Under the pieces are notes generated by a model. The model saw only the letters and a program-made list of their open reading frames with translations. It had not been told where the DNA came from and did no database searches. DNA of 53,986 nt from an uncultured Bacteroidales bacterium (GTDB taxonomy: Bacteria; Bacteroidota; Bacteroidia; Bacteroidales; Bacteroidaceae): NCBI GenBank assembly GCA_947303715.1, contig CAMYYY010000015.1, positions 1 through 53,986 on the forward strand. Reading direction: 5' to 3'. Numbering within the stretch: position 1 is the first letter of the stretch; the number at the start of each line of letters is the position of its first letter. The position numbers were made by a program, and so were the translations under genes. This document shows, one piece after another, positions 27,408 to 36,512 of this stretch.

Positions 27408-30119
27408 CTATTTTTTTGCAAAAAAACTGAATTCGTGTGTGCCTTGGCCGACATCCACAGAATCCAAGCCAGGCAAGACAACCGTAGCCGTCGAGCCAAC
27501 TGGAACGGTAAGCGTGAGGCGATAGCTGTCGTTTCCCTGATACTGGATAGCGCTTCGAAGGAGGCCGTAAGGCGTCTGTTTCTCGTAGGCGACGCGCGGC
27601 AACGTAGGACTCACGCAAGGACGGATGATGACATGACGATAGCCTGCCTTCCCAAACTCGGAGTCAAGCCGCACGCCAGCCAAGTCACGAGAAAGGCTGA
27701 CGAGACCTCCGCCAAACATGGGGTGGTTGCGTGAGTTGTTGCCGTCCCATTGTTCCCACGTTACCGTAGCCCCCTGCTCAATCCAATGCCCAAAGCTGGG
27801 GAAATCACGCTGGCGCAACACGCGCAAAGCCAGTTCTGTAAGTCCATTTCCACAAAGAATTTCAAAGAGAAAGCGCGTTCCAAAGATGCCCGTATTGAGA
27901 TGTCCGTTGTAAGTATCGCCGATTTCGTGCTCCAACGTACGGACGACATCGGCTTTCACATTATCGGGCACGCCCATGTAAAGGGCGAGGACGTTACTTC
28001 CATAGTCGCCAAAGCTCTTAGTCTCAGGATTATAGAATTTCTTGCGAAAAGCCTCACGGGTACGCTCGGCTAAAGCATGATATTTCTCAGCATCCTCCTT
28101 ATAGCTATTGGGGTGGAGATTGAGTGGAGCGCCAAGCCGTTCAGCAGCACGGGCGGTAAGCTCGGCGCAGTACCAAAGGTAGAATGTGTGGACGAGTTCG
28201 TCCTTCGGCAGCCCAAAGGCAGGAGACCAGTCGCCCAGATTAAGCCAATAGAGAGGCTTGCCGTCGGGCCCTCCCTTTTGCTGGAACATCGTGCCCTCAG
28301 GCGTAATCGACTGCTGCATGTGGCGAAGTTGCTCCGTCATGGCAAAGTAATTGTCCGTCAGAACGCTCACATCGCCTGTATGGACATAGAGTTCCCAAGG
28401 AATGATGTTCATGGCGGCTCCCCACGCTACGCCGCCTCCGCAGATAGGCTGCCAAGGAGCGCCGTTAGGGACGTAGCCGTCATCGACATTCTGCGTGTCG
28501 CGCATGTCGCGCAGCCATTTGCGGTAAAAGGCAGAGGCATTGAAGTTCTCCAATACCATCGGAGAGGCCACCTGACCGTCGCCCGTGTAAGGAGCGCGCT
28601 CACGATGGGGGCAGTCGGAGGCCACGCCACAATGCATATTGTCAATCTGCGACTGCTGCCAGATGGTATTTATTCGGTTAATTAGACGGTCGGAACTAAC
28701 GAAACGGGCATCAATTGGTACGTCTGTACCGATGCACTCGGCAGTTATCATTTCGGGTGTCAGATGCTCCACGCCTTTAATGATGGCCTGCGAGAAGACA
28801 TACCACGCAAAGCGGGCAGCATACTCCTCTTCGCCCTCACCACGAAAGATGTACTTATCGGTTCCGACAGGTTCTTCGCAGGGGTAGCGGATGTCAAGTT
28901 CCTGCCCAGCCTTTCCACGAATGCCACGCAGATGGAGGCGTCCTGAGATTTCGTGGTCGAACGTAGCCGTCCACTCGCCTGACTTACTGCGGACAAGAGA
29001 GATAGGACGAAGCGTCTCGACAACTCTGTCCGTAGGGGCATCGTGAGCCGAAAGTTCACCATCAGGAGCCTTACGGAGTACAACGGACCGCCAACCAGAG
29101 ATGTCGCAGCCGACGGAAGCCCACAACGGTTCCTCCAGACGGGCGTCATAGACTTCGCCTTTGTAGATGTCGTTGCTTTGGATGGGTGACTGCTTGACGA
29201 GCCAGCTTTCGTCTGTTACAACGAGCTCATGACGTCCGTTGGCATAGGTGATATCGAGCTGACAGATAAAACGCGGCGAGCCGAAAGGCTGCATAAGCCG
29301 ATGGCTGGGATGCGCCCAACCATTACCCAGCAACACGCCCACGGCGTTTTCACCTTCATGCACCATCTCTGTAAAGTCATAGGCAAGATACATGATACGA
29401 TAGTCGCGAAAATGGTCGCTGATGGGGATGTTGGCTTTATCAAGGCCATCACGATGGGTGAAATTGGTAAAGTTAGGTACATAATAATCGTCCCCCACCT
29501 TCGCGCCATTGGCATAAAGTTCAAAAAAGCCCATGGCCGAAATGTAGGCTTTCACCTTCTTCACCTTACCTTTTATAATAAAGTCCTTACGGAACATGGG
29601 AGCTATGCTGTCGGCTGATGACTCCTGTTCGTCTTGCCAAGGAGCACCAATCCACTTCGCCTGCCAGTCATCAGCTTTCAGTCCGACACCGAAATAAGCG
29701 CATTCGCTCCAATCCGAACAGACGCCACGTTCGTCCCATACGCGAACTCGCCACCAGGCATCGAGCCCGCTCTTCAACTTCTTGCCCCCATAAGAGACCA
29801 AATGTGATTCGTCGGACAGGATTTTTCCAGACTTCCACAGGTCGGCATGGCCCCTACGGAGTATTTCTTTCGACGTTGCCACGCGAATCTCATACGCCGT
29901 CTGACGCTTTCCCTTCAGCGTATCGCTGGTAGGTACGTTTATCCACGAGAAGCGGGGATTGCGGTTATTACTGATCTCCAACGACGAAGGATCTTTCATA
30001 TCCTCACACGTCAACGACTGGGGAGTCATCTCCACCTTTTCCACCTGCCGTGCATCAGCAGCAGACTCCACTACTAGACACGCTATAGCCAACAGGAATA
30101 ATCGATGCAAAGTCTTCAT
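27408..30119 (-). CDS. Secreted GH78 alpha-L-rhamnosidase
   Basis: The 903-residue protein has a signal peptide (LFLLAIACLVVESAADA). An N-terminal Ig-like domain (NPRFSWINVPTS ... DWQAKWIG) is followed by the rhamnosidase beta-sandwich (FRKDFIIKGKVKKVKAYISA) and the (alpha/alpha)6 barrel. Near residues 500-510 is the GH78 signature SDCPHRERAPYTGDGQV, which carries the general-acid residue. GNGWAH and GTRFLFEIL...GNGLTELAL are also typical. GH78 enzymes release terminal alpha-rhamnose from plant pectin or glycosides. It lies 39 bp downstream of nudC on the same strand. The spacer is made of TTAACC words and shows no promoter. Confidence 0.92.
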   Translation of the reverse strand: MKTLHRLFLLAIACLVVESAADARQVEKVEMTPQSLTCEDMKDPSSLEISNNRNPRFSWINVPTSDTLKGKRQTAYEIRVATSKEILRRGHADLWKSGKILSDESHLVSYGGKKLKSGLDAWWRVRVWDERGVCSDWSECAYFGVGLKADDWQAKWIGAPWQDEQESSADSIAPMFRKDFIIKGKVKKVKAYISAMGFFELYANGAKVGDDYYVPNFTNFTHRDGLDKANIPISDHFRDYRIMYLAYDFTEMVHEGENAVGVLLGNGWAHPSHRLMQPFGSPRFICQLDITYANGRHELVVTDESWLVKQSPIQSNDIYKGEVYDARLEEPLWASVGCDISGWRSVVLRKAPDGELSAHDAPTDRVVETLRPISLVRSKSGEWTATFDHEISGRLHLRGIRGKAGQELDIRYPCEEPVGTDKYIFRGEGEEEYAARFAWYVFSQAIIKGVEHLTPEMITAECIGTDVPIDARFVSSDRLINRINTIWQQSQIDNMHCGVASDCPHRERAPYTGDGQVASPMVLENFNASAFYRKWLRDMRDTQNVDDGYVPNGAPWQPICGGGVAWGAAMNIIPWELYVHTGDVSVLTDNYFAMTEQLRHMQQSITPEGTMFQQKGGPDGKPLYWLNLGDWSPAFGLPKDELVHTFYLWYCAELTARAAERLGAPLNLHPNSYKEDAEKYHALAERTREAFRKKFYNPETKSFGDYGSNVLALYMGVPDNVKADVVRTLEHEIGDTYNGHLNTGIFGTRFLFEILCGNGLTELALRVLRQRDFPSFGHWIEQGATVTWEQWDGNNSRNHPMFGGGLVSLSRDLAGVRLDSEFGKAGYRHVIIRPCVSPTLPRVAYEKQTPYGLLRSAIQYQGNDSYRLTLTVPVGSTATVVLPGLDSVDVGQGTHEFSFFAKK

Positions 30120-30158
30120 ATCTTTTTCTTTAACCTTTTTATCTTTAACCCTTAACCT

Positions 30159-30932
30159 TTAACCTTTTTCTCGCCAATCATCAATCAATTTTCGTGCCAT
30201 ACTCTCAGGGCCTGGAATAGCTAACGTTCCGTCAGCATGACGAGGCAGTTCATCCTTCCGGAAGAAACGCCCGTCCTTCAGCTCACCATCGGAAAACGTC
30301 ACCTCGCCACTCACGTAGTCGGCATGGAAGCCAATCATCAACCCTAGCGGATAAGGCCAAGGCTGACTGCCAAAGTAGCGAATATGATTGATAACAAGCG
30401 ACGTTTCCTCACGGACCTCGCGAGCCACACATTCCTCGAGGCTCTCGCCCGTTTCCACAAAACCTGCTACCAAGCCAAAGAAATCGCGGCGGAATGTCTT
30501 AGCTTTCACCAACAGCGCCTCGTCGTCCCGATGTACCAGAACGATAATCGCCGTGTTCAGCTGGGGCCAAATCTCCTGCCCACAACCCTCGCACCTTCGG
30601 CTTATGGCGGTATGCCAGCGCATGGGCGCGCCACAACAACCACAGAATCGCGTCTGCTCGCTCCAATAGAGCAGCTCCCAAGCTTTCCCTGCCCGTTGAT
30701 AATCTTCGGCAGGCAACAAGCGACTCGTTTCCCTCAATCCGCAAGGACGGATATCTCCATTCGGCATTCCGTCTTCTGCTATCACGCGTCCGACAGCCTC
30801 ATCAGGAGAGAAATCATGCAACGCCAATCTCTCTGCAAACGATAAGGATGTATCAGGCAACGACCATTTCTCTTCCGAAGGAATCAACAGAATCCTATTA
30901 TCATCGGTAAACAAATAGAGCCGCTTTTTCAT
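30159..30932 (-). CDS. nudC: NAD(H) pyrophosphatase / decapping Nudix hydrolase
   Basis: NudC hydrolyses NADH to NMNH and AMP and removes NAD caps from RNA. The 257-residue protein has the zinc ribbon (CGCCGAPM ... CEGCGQEIWP, about 98-125), the Nudix box GFVETGESLEECVAREVREE followed by TS, and the family marker SQPWPYP after it (usually SQPWPFP). The length matches the family. It is divergent from the 5'-nucleotidase gene and followed by GH78. A minus-strand -7 box TAACTTTG lies at 30960-30953. Confidence 0.93.
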   Translation of the reverse strand: MKKRLYLFTDDNRILLIPSEEKWSLPDTSLSFAERLALHDFSPDEAVGRVIAEDGMPNGDIRPCGLRETSRLLPAEDYQRAGKAWELLYWSEQTRFCGCCGAPMRWHTAISRRCEGCGQEIWPQLNTAIIVLVHRDDEALLVKAKTFRRDFFGLVAGFVETGESLEECVAREVREETSLVINHIRYFGSQPWPYPLGLMIGFHADYVSGEVTFSDGELKDGRFFRKDELPRHADGTLAIPGPESMARKLIDDWREKG

Positions 30933-30952
30933 AATTCTTCCTCTTTTGGGGA

Positions 30953-30980
30953 CAAAGTTACTATTTTTTTCTTACATTTG
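30953..30980. promoter_or_regulatory. Overlapping divergent -7 boxes for nudC and the 5'-nucleotidase gene
   Basis: Minus-strand TAACTTTG (30960-30953) and plus-strand TACATTTG (30973-30980) are 12 bp apart, so the two promoters must compete. The sequence TTTGCACTCTGAAA at the plus start recurs exactly at 35987-36000. Confidence 0.6.
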
Positions 30981-31012
30981 CACTCTGAAACAAAAACTCT
31001 ATGCCATTTATC

Positions 31013-32773
31013 ATGAAAAAAAGTGTTTTTTACTTGTCCATAACAGCCTTTGCTGCCTTGTTTACCCTCACTTCCTGCAAACCAAAGGAATTAGAATTCC
31101 GCATTATAGGCACATCGGATGTGCATGGGAACTTCTACCCCTACGATTTCGTGGCCGACCGTCCGGCAGCGGGCAGTCTTGCGCGTGTCCAAAGTTTTCT
31201 TCGCGAGCAACGCACTACGTGGGGCGACCGACTCATCTATGTCGATAACGGCGACATCATCCAAGGACAGCCCACTTCGTACTACTACAACACCGTCGCC
31301 GTTGCAACGCCCCACCTTGCTGACCAGATGCTCAACTACATGGGCTGCGAAATCGGCACTCTCGGCAACCACGAGATTGAGACTGGCGGCTCCACCTACC
31401 AGCGCTACATCCTCGATGCCGACTTCCCCATACTCGGCGCTAACATTATTATCGATGGCACAGACCATAACTTTATTCCGCCCTATAAAGTCATTGAGCG
31501 TCATGGAGTCAAAATTGCGTTCATCGGAATGCTCACTCCTGCCATTCCCAATTGGTTGCCACGCGAGCTTTGGCGCGAACTGAAGTTCATCGACATCGAA
31601 ACTTCTGCTCGCCAATGGATGGCTTATGTGAAAGAGAAAGTGCAGCCTGACGTCGTCATCGGTGTATTCCATTCAGGACTCAAGGGGGGTATTACCACCA
31701 ATAGTTACGCGGAAAACGCTACGGAGCAGGTAGCTCGCGAGGTGCCTGGCTTCGACGCCATCATCTTTGGACATGACCACAGCCTCTGCTGCGACTCTGT
31801 CATCAATACTGAAGGAAAAGCCGTGCCCATCGTCAATCCCGCCAACGGTGCACGCTATGTCTCGCAACTCACGCTAACGCTGAAAAAGGAGCACGGAAAG
31901 TGGACCGTGAAGCATACCGATGCTGCGAACGTTCCCGTCACAGATTACGACCCTGACCCTGATTTCATGGCTACCTTTGCCCCACAGATGGAAGAAGTAA
32001 AGAAATACGTTTCCAAACGCATCGGTACATTCACAGCTCCGCTTACTACGCAAGATGCCTACTTTGGCCCTTGCCCCTTCATGGACTTCATTCATCAGAT
32101 GCAGCTCGACATCACCAGCGCCGACATCTCGCTTGCCGCCCCGCTTTCGTTGAACGCTACCATCAAGGCTGGCGACGTCTATGTGCGGGACATGTTCAAC
32201 CTCTACCGCTACGAAAACATGCTCTACACCATGTTGCTCAAAGGAAGCGAGGTGCGCGATCATCTGGAAATGTCCTATGCCCTTTGGGCCAACCAAATGC
32301 GCTCAGCCAACGACCATCTCATCCTCTTCGATGAAAATGCGTCTGACAACGGCGACAAGAACACAGGCAAGGGACGTCCGAAATTCAAGAACATCTACTA
32401 CAACTTCGACACCGCCGCCGGCATCCGCTACGAGGTCGATGTCACCAAGCCCATCGGCCAGCGCGTCCGCATCCTCAGCATGGCCGACGGTCGCCCATTC
32501 GACCCCTCCCAAACCTATCGCGTGGCTGTCAACTCCTATCGCGGCAATGGCGGAGGCGAACTGTTGACCCGCGGCGCAGGCATTCCGCAGGAAGAATTGC
32601 GCAGCCGTGTCGATTATAGCACCGATGCCGACCTCCGCTTCTATATGCTTTCTTACATCGAAGCCCGCGACACCATCGCTCCACGTCCCGTCTGCCAATG
32701 GCGCTTCGTCCCCGAGAAATGGACCATCCCCGCCGCCCAACGCGACAAGGAGCTACTCTTCCCGTCCCATTAA
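31013..32773 (+). CDS. 5'-nucleotidase / 2',3'-cyclic phosphodiesterase-family lipoprotein
   Basis: The protein has 586 residues from the ATG at 31013 (MKKSVFYLS); an in-frame ATG at 31001 is the alternative. A lipoprotein signal ends in LTSC. The metallophosphatase domain shows GTSDVHGNFYPYDF, YVDNGDIIQGQP, GTLGNHEIETGG, GVFHSG and IFGHDHS, which supply the two-metal site. The C-terminal 5'-nucleotidase domain has DISLAAPLSLNATIKAGDV and YRVAVNSYRGNGGGELL. It should release nucleosides from extracellular nucleotides at the outer envelope. It stands alone, with a strong terminator after it. Confidence 0.9.
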   Translation: MKKSVFYLSITAFAALFTLTSCKPKELEFRIIGTSDVHGNFYPYDFVADRPAAGSLARVQSFLREQRTTWGDRLIYVDNGDIIQGQPTSYYYNTVAVATPHLADQMLNYMGCEIGTLGNHEIETGGSTYQRYILDADFPILGANIIIDGTDHNFIPPYKVIERHGVKIAFIGMLTPAIPNWLPRELWRELKFIDIETSARQWMAYVKEKVQPDVVIGVFHSGLKGGITTNSYAENATEQVAREVPGFDAIIFGHDHSLCCDSVINTEGKAVPIVNPANGARYVSQLTLTLKKEHGKWTVKHTDAANVPVTDYDPDPDFMATFAPQMEEVKKYVSKRIGTFTAPLTTQDAYFGPCPFMDFIHQMQLDITSADISLAAPLSLNATIKAGDVYVRDMFNLYRYENMLYTMLLKGSEVRDHLEMSYALWANQMRSANDHLILFDENASDNGDKNTGKGRPKFKNIYYNFDTAAGIRYEVDVTKPIGQRVRILSMADGRPFDPSQTYRVAVNSYRGNGGGELLTRGAGIPQEELRSRVDYSTDADLRFYMLSYIEARDTIAPRPVCQWRFVPEKWTIPAAQRDKELLFPSH

Positions 32774-32854
32774 TCCCCCTATTAACACATATTCCAGAAA
32801 ATAGTTTTTTTTCAACTTTATTCCCCTCAAAGAGAATTCTCACGACTCCTCTGT

Positions 32855-32893
32855 AATACTGCATTCTTTTTCCTAATGCAGTATTTTCTTTTT
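32855..32893 (+). terminator. Intrinsic terminator after the 5'-nucleotidase gene
   Basis: AATACTGCATT (32855-32865) and AATGCAGTATT (32875-32885) form a perfect 11 bp stem, followed by TTCTTTTTAT. It lies in the spacer between the convergent 5'-nucleotidase and fbp genes. The T-tract serves the plus strand only. Confidence 0.9.
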
Positions 32894-32899
32894 ATAGTA

Positions 32900-34933
32900 T
32901 TACCGTTCGTGGATGAGGCCTTGGCGGTAGGCAAAGAGGAGACGGCGGAGGTCGTCGATGCGGGAGGCGATATCGCGGCCTTTGTCGGTTTCGCGCATCA
33001 TAATACGTTGTGAGCGCATCTCCACCAAATGACGGGTGGAACGGATATCGGAGCCCTTGCGGATAGCATCTTCAGTACTGGTAAAGGGCTGATGCTCGAC
33101 CAGCTGCATGCCTCGTGAATGATAGACGAGGGTATAGCCCGCGATGCCCGTCACGCGCTGGTAGGGTTTAGAGAAACCACCATCGATGACGATAAGCTTT
33201 CCCCCAGCCTTCAAGGGGCTCTCGCCCTTGGCCGTATGGATGGGCGTGTGTCCGTTGATGATATGGCGATGGGTGCCGCGGACATCGAATTCCTCAAGGA
33301 TGCGCTCCACAGCCTCAGGGTCATCGCGGAAGGCGTAATAAGCGCCCTTGTTCTCCTTCATGACAGCCTTGTCCTTCAAGAAATAGCGCTCGAAAGTTGT
33401 CATCTTATCCTTATCAAACACGGGGGAGTCCTTGCCACACCAAAGGTACCAGAGGTAGTCGACAGCCTCCCCCACGCCCTCCTGAAGGAGTGATGACTTG
33501 GTCTCCTTCCCTTCGGGGGAGAGTTGGGAAGAGGCAGCTTCGCGAATAAGACGGTCTATTCTGTCCAGTAGTGCACGACCATGAAAGGTTTCGCCCATGA
33601 TGGTGACATCGCGAAAAGAGCCGTCAGCATTCATCGGAACTGAGGCATGATAAAGCAGATTGCCGTTGCATACAAGATACATGGAGCCGTTGTCGAGCAG
33701 CAGGCGAATGTGCTTCTTTAGCTTTTCTGAAGTGAGGAAGGAGTGACGAATCTGCCCGATGAGTTCCTGCTCCTCGATGCTGAGGCGATAGGGATCAGCA
33801 GGGTCAACAGTTGGCAGGAAGGTATCGCTCATGGTGTATTTGCGCTTGCCTATACGGCAGATACCCTTCTTGAAATCTGTCTTGTCGAGCAGCAGACGAT
33901 CCTCCATACCGTATTCCGGATGACGGCGGATGATTTCTGCTTCGAGCTTGAACTGAAGGACGCTGATGGCCTTGTGCATCTGGGCAATCAGCCTTCGCGT
34001 CTTGGCACTAAGGGTGACATTCTCTTCAAGCCGAGGGCCGAAGGCATCGCAAGGATCGTCCTTATAAACCTCCATCGCAAAGATGGCCAACGGCAGAAGG
34101 TTGATGCCATACCCGTCCTCAAGGACGCTCAGATTGCCATAGCGCATACAGATGCGCAGAATGTTGGCCATACAGGCTTCGTTACCCGAAGCTGCGCCAA
34201 TCCACAGCACGTCGTGATTGCCAAACTGGATGTCGAAGTTCTGATACTCGGCCAAGGCATCCATCACAAGGTGGCTGCCCGTGCCGCGATCGAAAAGATC
34301 GCCAATGATGTGCAGCCTATCGACAGCCAGACGCTGGATGACCGTACAAAGAGCCGCGATGAAGTGGTCGGCCTCGCCGACGTCGATAATCGTGTCAACG
34401 ATGCTGCCCACGTAGCGGTTTTTGTTCCGCATCCCTTCGGACTCGTGTAACAACTCTTGAATGATATAGCTGAACTCCTTGGGGAGTACAGTACGGACTT
34501 TGGAACGCGTGTATTTCGAGGAAATATTTTGGCAGATGAGCACCAGGTAACGGATGGTGAGCGAATACCACGAAGCTGACAATTCGCTCCCTTTTGCCGC
34601 AGCTTCCTCACGCAGAAGAGCCAGCTTTTCGACGGGATAATAGATGAGCGTGCAGAGGTCGCGCAACTCCTTTGCGCTAAGTTCGTCACCCAGCAGTTCC
34701 GTCACCTTTCGGCGGATATCACCGGAGGCATTCTTGAGCACATGCTGGAAAGCCTCGTGCTCGCCGTGGATGTCGGCAAGGAAGTGCTCCGTCCCTTTTG
34801 GGAGATTCAGGATTGCCTCCAGATTGATGATTTCCGTGGCTGTTTCAGCCGCGTTCTTATACGTCTTGGCAAGCAGTTTCAGATAATCCATCTGACGCTC
34901 TATCTCTTCCTTCGGATAACTCAGTTCGGACAT
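32900..34933 (-). CDS. fbp: Fructose-1,6-bisphosphatase class 3
   Basis: This gluconeogenic enzyme hydrolyses fructose-1,6-bisphosphate to fructose-6-phosphate. The 677-residue length and metallophosphatase motifs (HFLADIHGEHEAF, IIGDLFDRGTGSH, FGNHDVLWIGAASGNEACMANILR, INGHTPIHTAKGESPLKAGG) define the class 3 type found in Firmicutes and Bacteroidota. The ATG at 34933 (MSELSYPKEEIERQ) is preferred to the longer frame from 34975, which would begin almost at the -7 box TACTTTTG (34980-34973). It is divergent from manA, so two hexose-phosphate genes sit head to head. Confidence 0.95.
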   Translation of the reverse strand: MSELSYPKEEIERQMDYLKLLAKTYKNAAETATEIINLEAILNLPKGTEHFLADIHGEHEAFQHVLKNASGDIRRKVTELLGDELSAKELRDLCTLIYYPVEKLALLREEAAAKGSELSASWYSLTIRYLVLICQNISSKYTRSKVRTVLPKEFSYIIQELLHESEGMRNKNRYVGSIVDTIIDVGEADHFIAALCTVIQRLAVDRLHIIGDLFDRGTGSHLVMDALAEYQNFDIQFGNHDVLWIGAASGNEACMANILRICMRYGNLSVLEDGYGINLLPLAIFAMEVYKDDPCDAFGPRLEENVTLSAKTRRLIAQMHKAISVLQFKLEAEIIRRHPEYGMEDRLLLDKTDFKKGICRIGKRKYTMSDTFLPTVDPADPYRLSIEEQELIGQIRHSFLTSEKLKKHIRLLLDNGSMYLVCNGNLLYHASVPMNADGSFRDVTIMGETFHGRALLDRIDRLIREAASSQLSPEGKETKSSLLQEGVGEAVDYLWYLWCGKDSPVFDKDKMTTFERYFLKDKAVMKENKGAYYAFRDDPEAVERILEEFDVRGTHRHIINGHTPIHTAKGESPLKAGGKLIVIDGGFSKPYQRVTGIAGYTLVYHSRGMQLVEHQPFTSTEDAIRKGSDIRSTRHLVEMRSQRIMMRETDKGRDIASRIDDLRRLLFAYRQGLIHER

Positions 34934-34972
34934 AGGAAAACAAAAAAATGTATTTGTCGAAATGTTTTGGGG

Positions 34973-35011
34973 CAAAAGTAATCATTTATTCGGGATTTTT
35001 TTATTCCTTTG
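34973..35011. promoter_or_regulatory. Divergent promoter region of fbp and manA
   Basis: Minus-strand TACTTTTG (34980-34973) fits fbp. On the plus strand, TTCCTTTG (35004-35011), one base from consensus, fits manA. No clean -33 TTG at 20 bp is visible for either. Confidence 0.5.
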
Positions 35012-35026
35012 CACAAATTTTTCAAA

Positions 35027-35938
35027 ATGTATAAGTTTGAACCCATTCTGAAGACCCTCATCTGGGGTAGTGAAAGTTGGCAATTGTCCGGTGTACCAGG
35101 TTCATTGTCTGTTGTTTTCGAAGGACCCGAGAAAGGAAAGACTGTGGCTGACCTTCTCTGCGAGCAGCACGAGCAACTCGTGGGCCGGCGCAGTTACGAA
35201 CGCTACGGCGACGTGTTTCCTCTCCTTATTAAATTCATCGAGGCCAATCTGCCTCTCTCCGTGCAAGTGCATCCGAACGACGAGTTGGCTCGCAAGCGCC
35301 ACAACTCCTTCGGCAAGACCGAGATGTGGTATGTCCTTCATGCGAAGAAAGACGCTTACCTCTACGCGGGCTTCAACCGTCTGCTTGACCCAGAAAGCTA
35401 CTGCCGCATGGTAGAGGATGGTAGCATCACCCAGGCGTTAGCCAAGCACTCGTTGCAGGAGGGCGATGTGTTCTTCCTCCCCGCAGGACGCGTGCACAGC
35501 ATCGGCGGAGGTACCACTATTGCTGAAATCCAGCAGACTAGCGACATCACCTACCGCATCTACGACTTCGGCCGTCTGGATAAGAACGGCAATCCCCGCG
35601 AACTGCATACTGAACTGGCGAAGGACGCCATCGACTATCGCGTATTCTCCGACTACCGCACCCACTATCTGCCCTGCCCCAACCGCCCCGTAGAGTTGGT
35701 TAACTGCGACTATTTCACCACGTCGCTGCTCGACCTCAACCAACCAATCCATTTCGACCACAGCGCTATGGATTCGTTCGTAATCTACATCGGTCTGGAA
35801 GACAATTGCGAATTCACGGACGAGAAAGGCGAGAAGGCTCTTCTCCACGCCGGGCAGACGCTGCTCGTCCCCGCTTCCAACGGACGACTCAACCTTCGTC
35901 CCGTTGGCACAGCCAAACTGCTCGAAGTTCACATTTAA
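35027..35938 (+). CDS. manA: Mannose-6-phosphate isomerase, class I
   Basis: The enzyme interconverts mannose-6-phosphate and fructose-6-phosphate using zinc. The 303-residue protein has the cupin metal motifs VQVHPNDELA and KTEMWYVLHAKKDAYLYAGF, the catalytic-region FFLPAGRVHSIGGGTTIAEIQ, and DITYRIYDFGR. The short length fits the Bacteroidota/Firmicutes subfamily. The start is ATG 35027 (MYKFEPILKTLIWGSESW); the upstream in-frame TTG at 35009 overlaps the -7 box. It could feed mannose released by the GH92 enzyme into glycolysis (inference only). Confidence 0.95.
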   Translation: MYKFEPILKTLIWGSESWQLSGVPGSLSVVFEGPEKGKTVADLLCEQHEQLVGRRSYERYGDVFPLLIKFIEANLPLSVQVHPNDELARKRHNSFGKTEMWYVLHAKKDAYLYAGFNRLLDPESYCRMVEDGSITQALAKHSLQEGDVFFLPAGRVHSIGGGTTIAEIQQTSDITYRIYDFGRLDKNGNPRELHTELAKDAIDYRVFSDYRTHYLPCPNRPVELVNCDYFTTSLLDLNQPIHFDHSAMDSFVIYIGLEDNCEFTDEKGEKALLHAGQTLLVPASNGRLNLRPVGTAKLLEVHI

Positions 35939-35982
35939 TGTTATTTTTTCAATCTACATTTTTCATTCTTCATTTTTTGTAT

Positions 35983-36000
35983 TATCTTTGCACTCTGAAA
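35983..36000 (+). promoter_or_regulatory. Promoter -7 box of the SPOR lipoprotein gene
   Basis: TATCTTTG (35983-35990) followed by CACTCTGAAA. The 14 bp TTTGCACTCTGAAA is identical to that at 30977-30990 in front of another lipoprotein gene. There is no clear -33 TTG. Confidence 0.6.
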
Positions 36001-36029
36001 ACAATAACCCATTTTAACATCAACCCGTA

Positions 36030-36512
36030 ATGAAAAAGACCGTATTTTTCGTACTGATGGGCGCAGCCCTCATGTTCACCTCCTGCAAATCCAGCCAGAG
36101 CGCTTACAGACAAGCCTATGAAAAGGCCAAGGCACAGGAGACCTATACGCAGACCGAGGCTAACGCCCCTGTTCAGACAACTGCTGCCAGCGAGACGAGA
36201 CCTGTTACTCCCGTAACTGACAACACCCCTGTCCGTCAGGAGGCCGTCGTCGACTTCAATGGCGAGGTCAAATCCTACAGCGTTGTCTGCGGTAGCTTTA
36301 GCGTGCAGACCAATGCCGAGGATCTCTGTCAGAAGCTGAAAGCCGATGGCTACAAAGCCGGCATCGTCAAGAACGTCGACCGCAACATGTACCGCGTCTA
36401 TATCGGTACCTATAACACCAAGGCAGAGGCCGTCACGGCTCGCGATGCCTTCAAGGCCGCCAACCCTGACCGTCAGGACTTCCAGGAGAGCTGGATTCTG
36501 CTGAAGAAGTGA
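36030..36512 (+). CDS. SPOR-domain lipoprotein
   Basis: The 160-residue protein has a lipoprotein signal ([19 protein letters not shown]), then a Thr/Ala/Glu-rich linker (about 35-75). The C-terminal SPOR domain (about 85-158) reads [20 protein letters not shown] ... [23 protein letters not shown] domains bind denuded peptidoglycan and usually act at division or in cell-wall remodelling. The stop overlaps the GTG start of the following DegT-type aminotransferase (GTGA), which suggests coupled translation, although no functional link between the two is obvious. Confidence 0.9.
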   Translation: MKKTVFFVLMGAALMFTSCKSSQSAYRQAYEKAKAQETYTQTEANAPVQTTAASETRPVTPVTDNTPVRQEAVVDFNGEVKSYSVVCGSFSVQTNAEDLCQKLKADGYKAGIVKNVDRNMYRVYIGTYNTKAEAVTARDAFKAANPDRQDFQESWILLKK

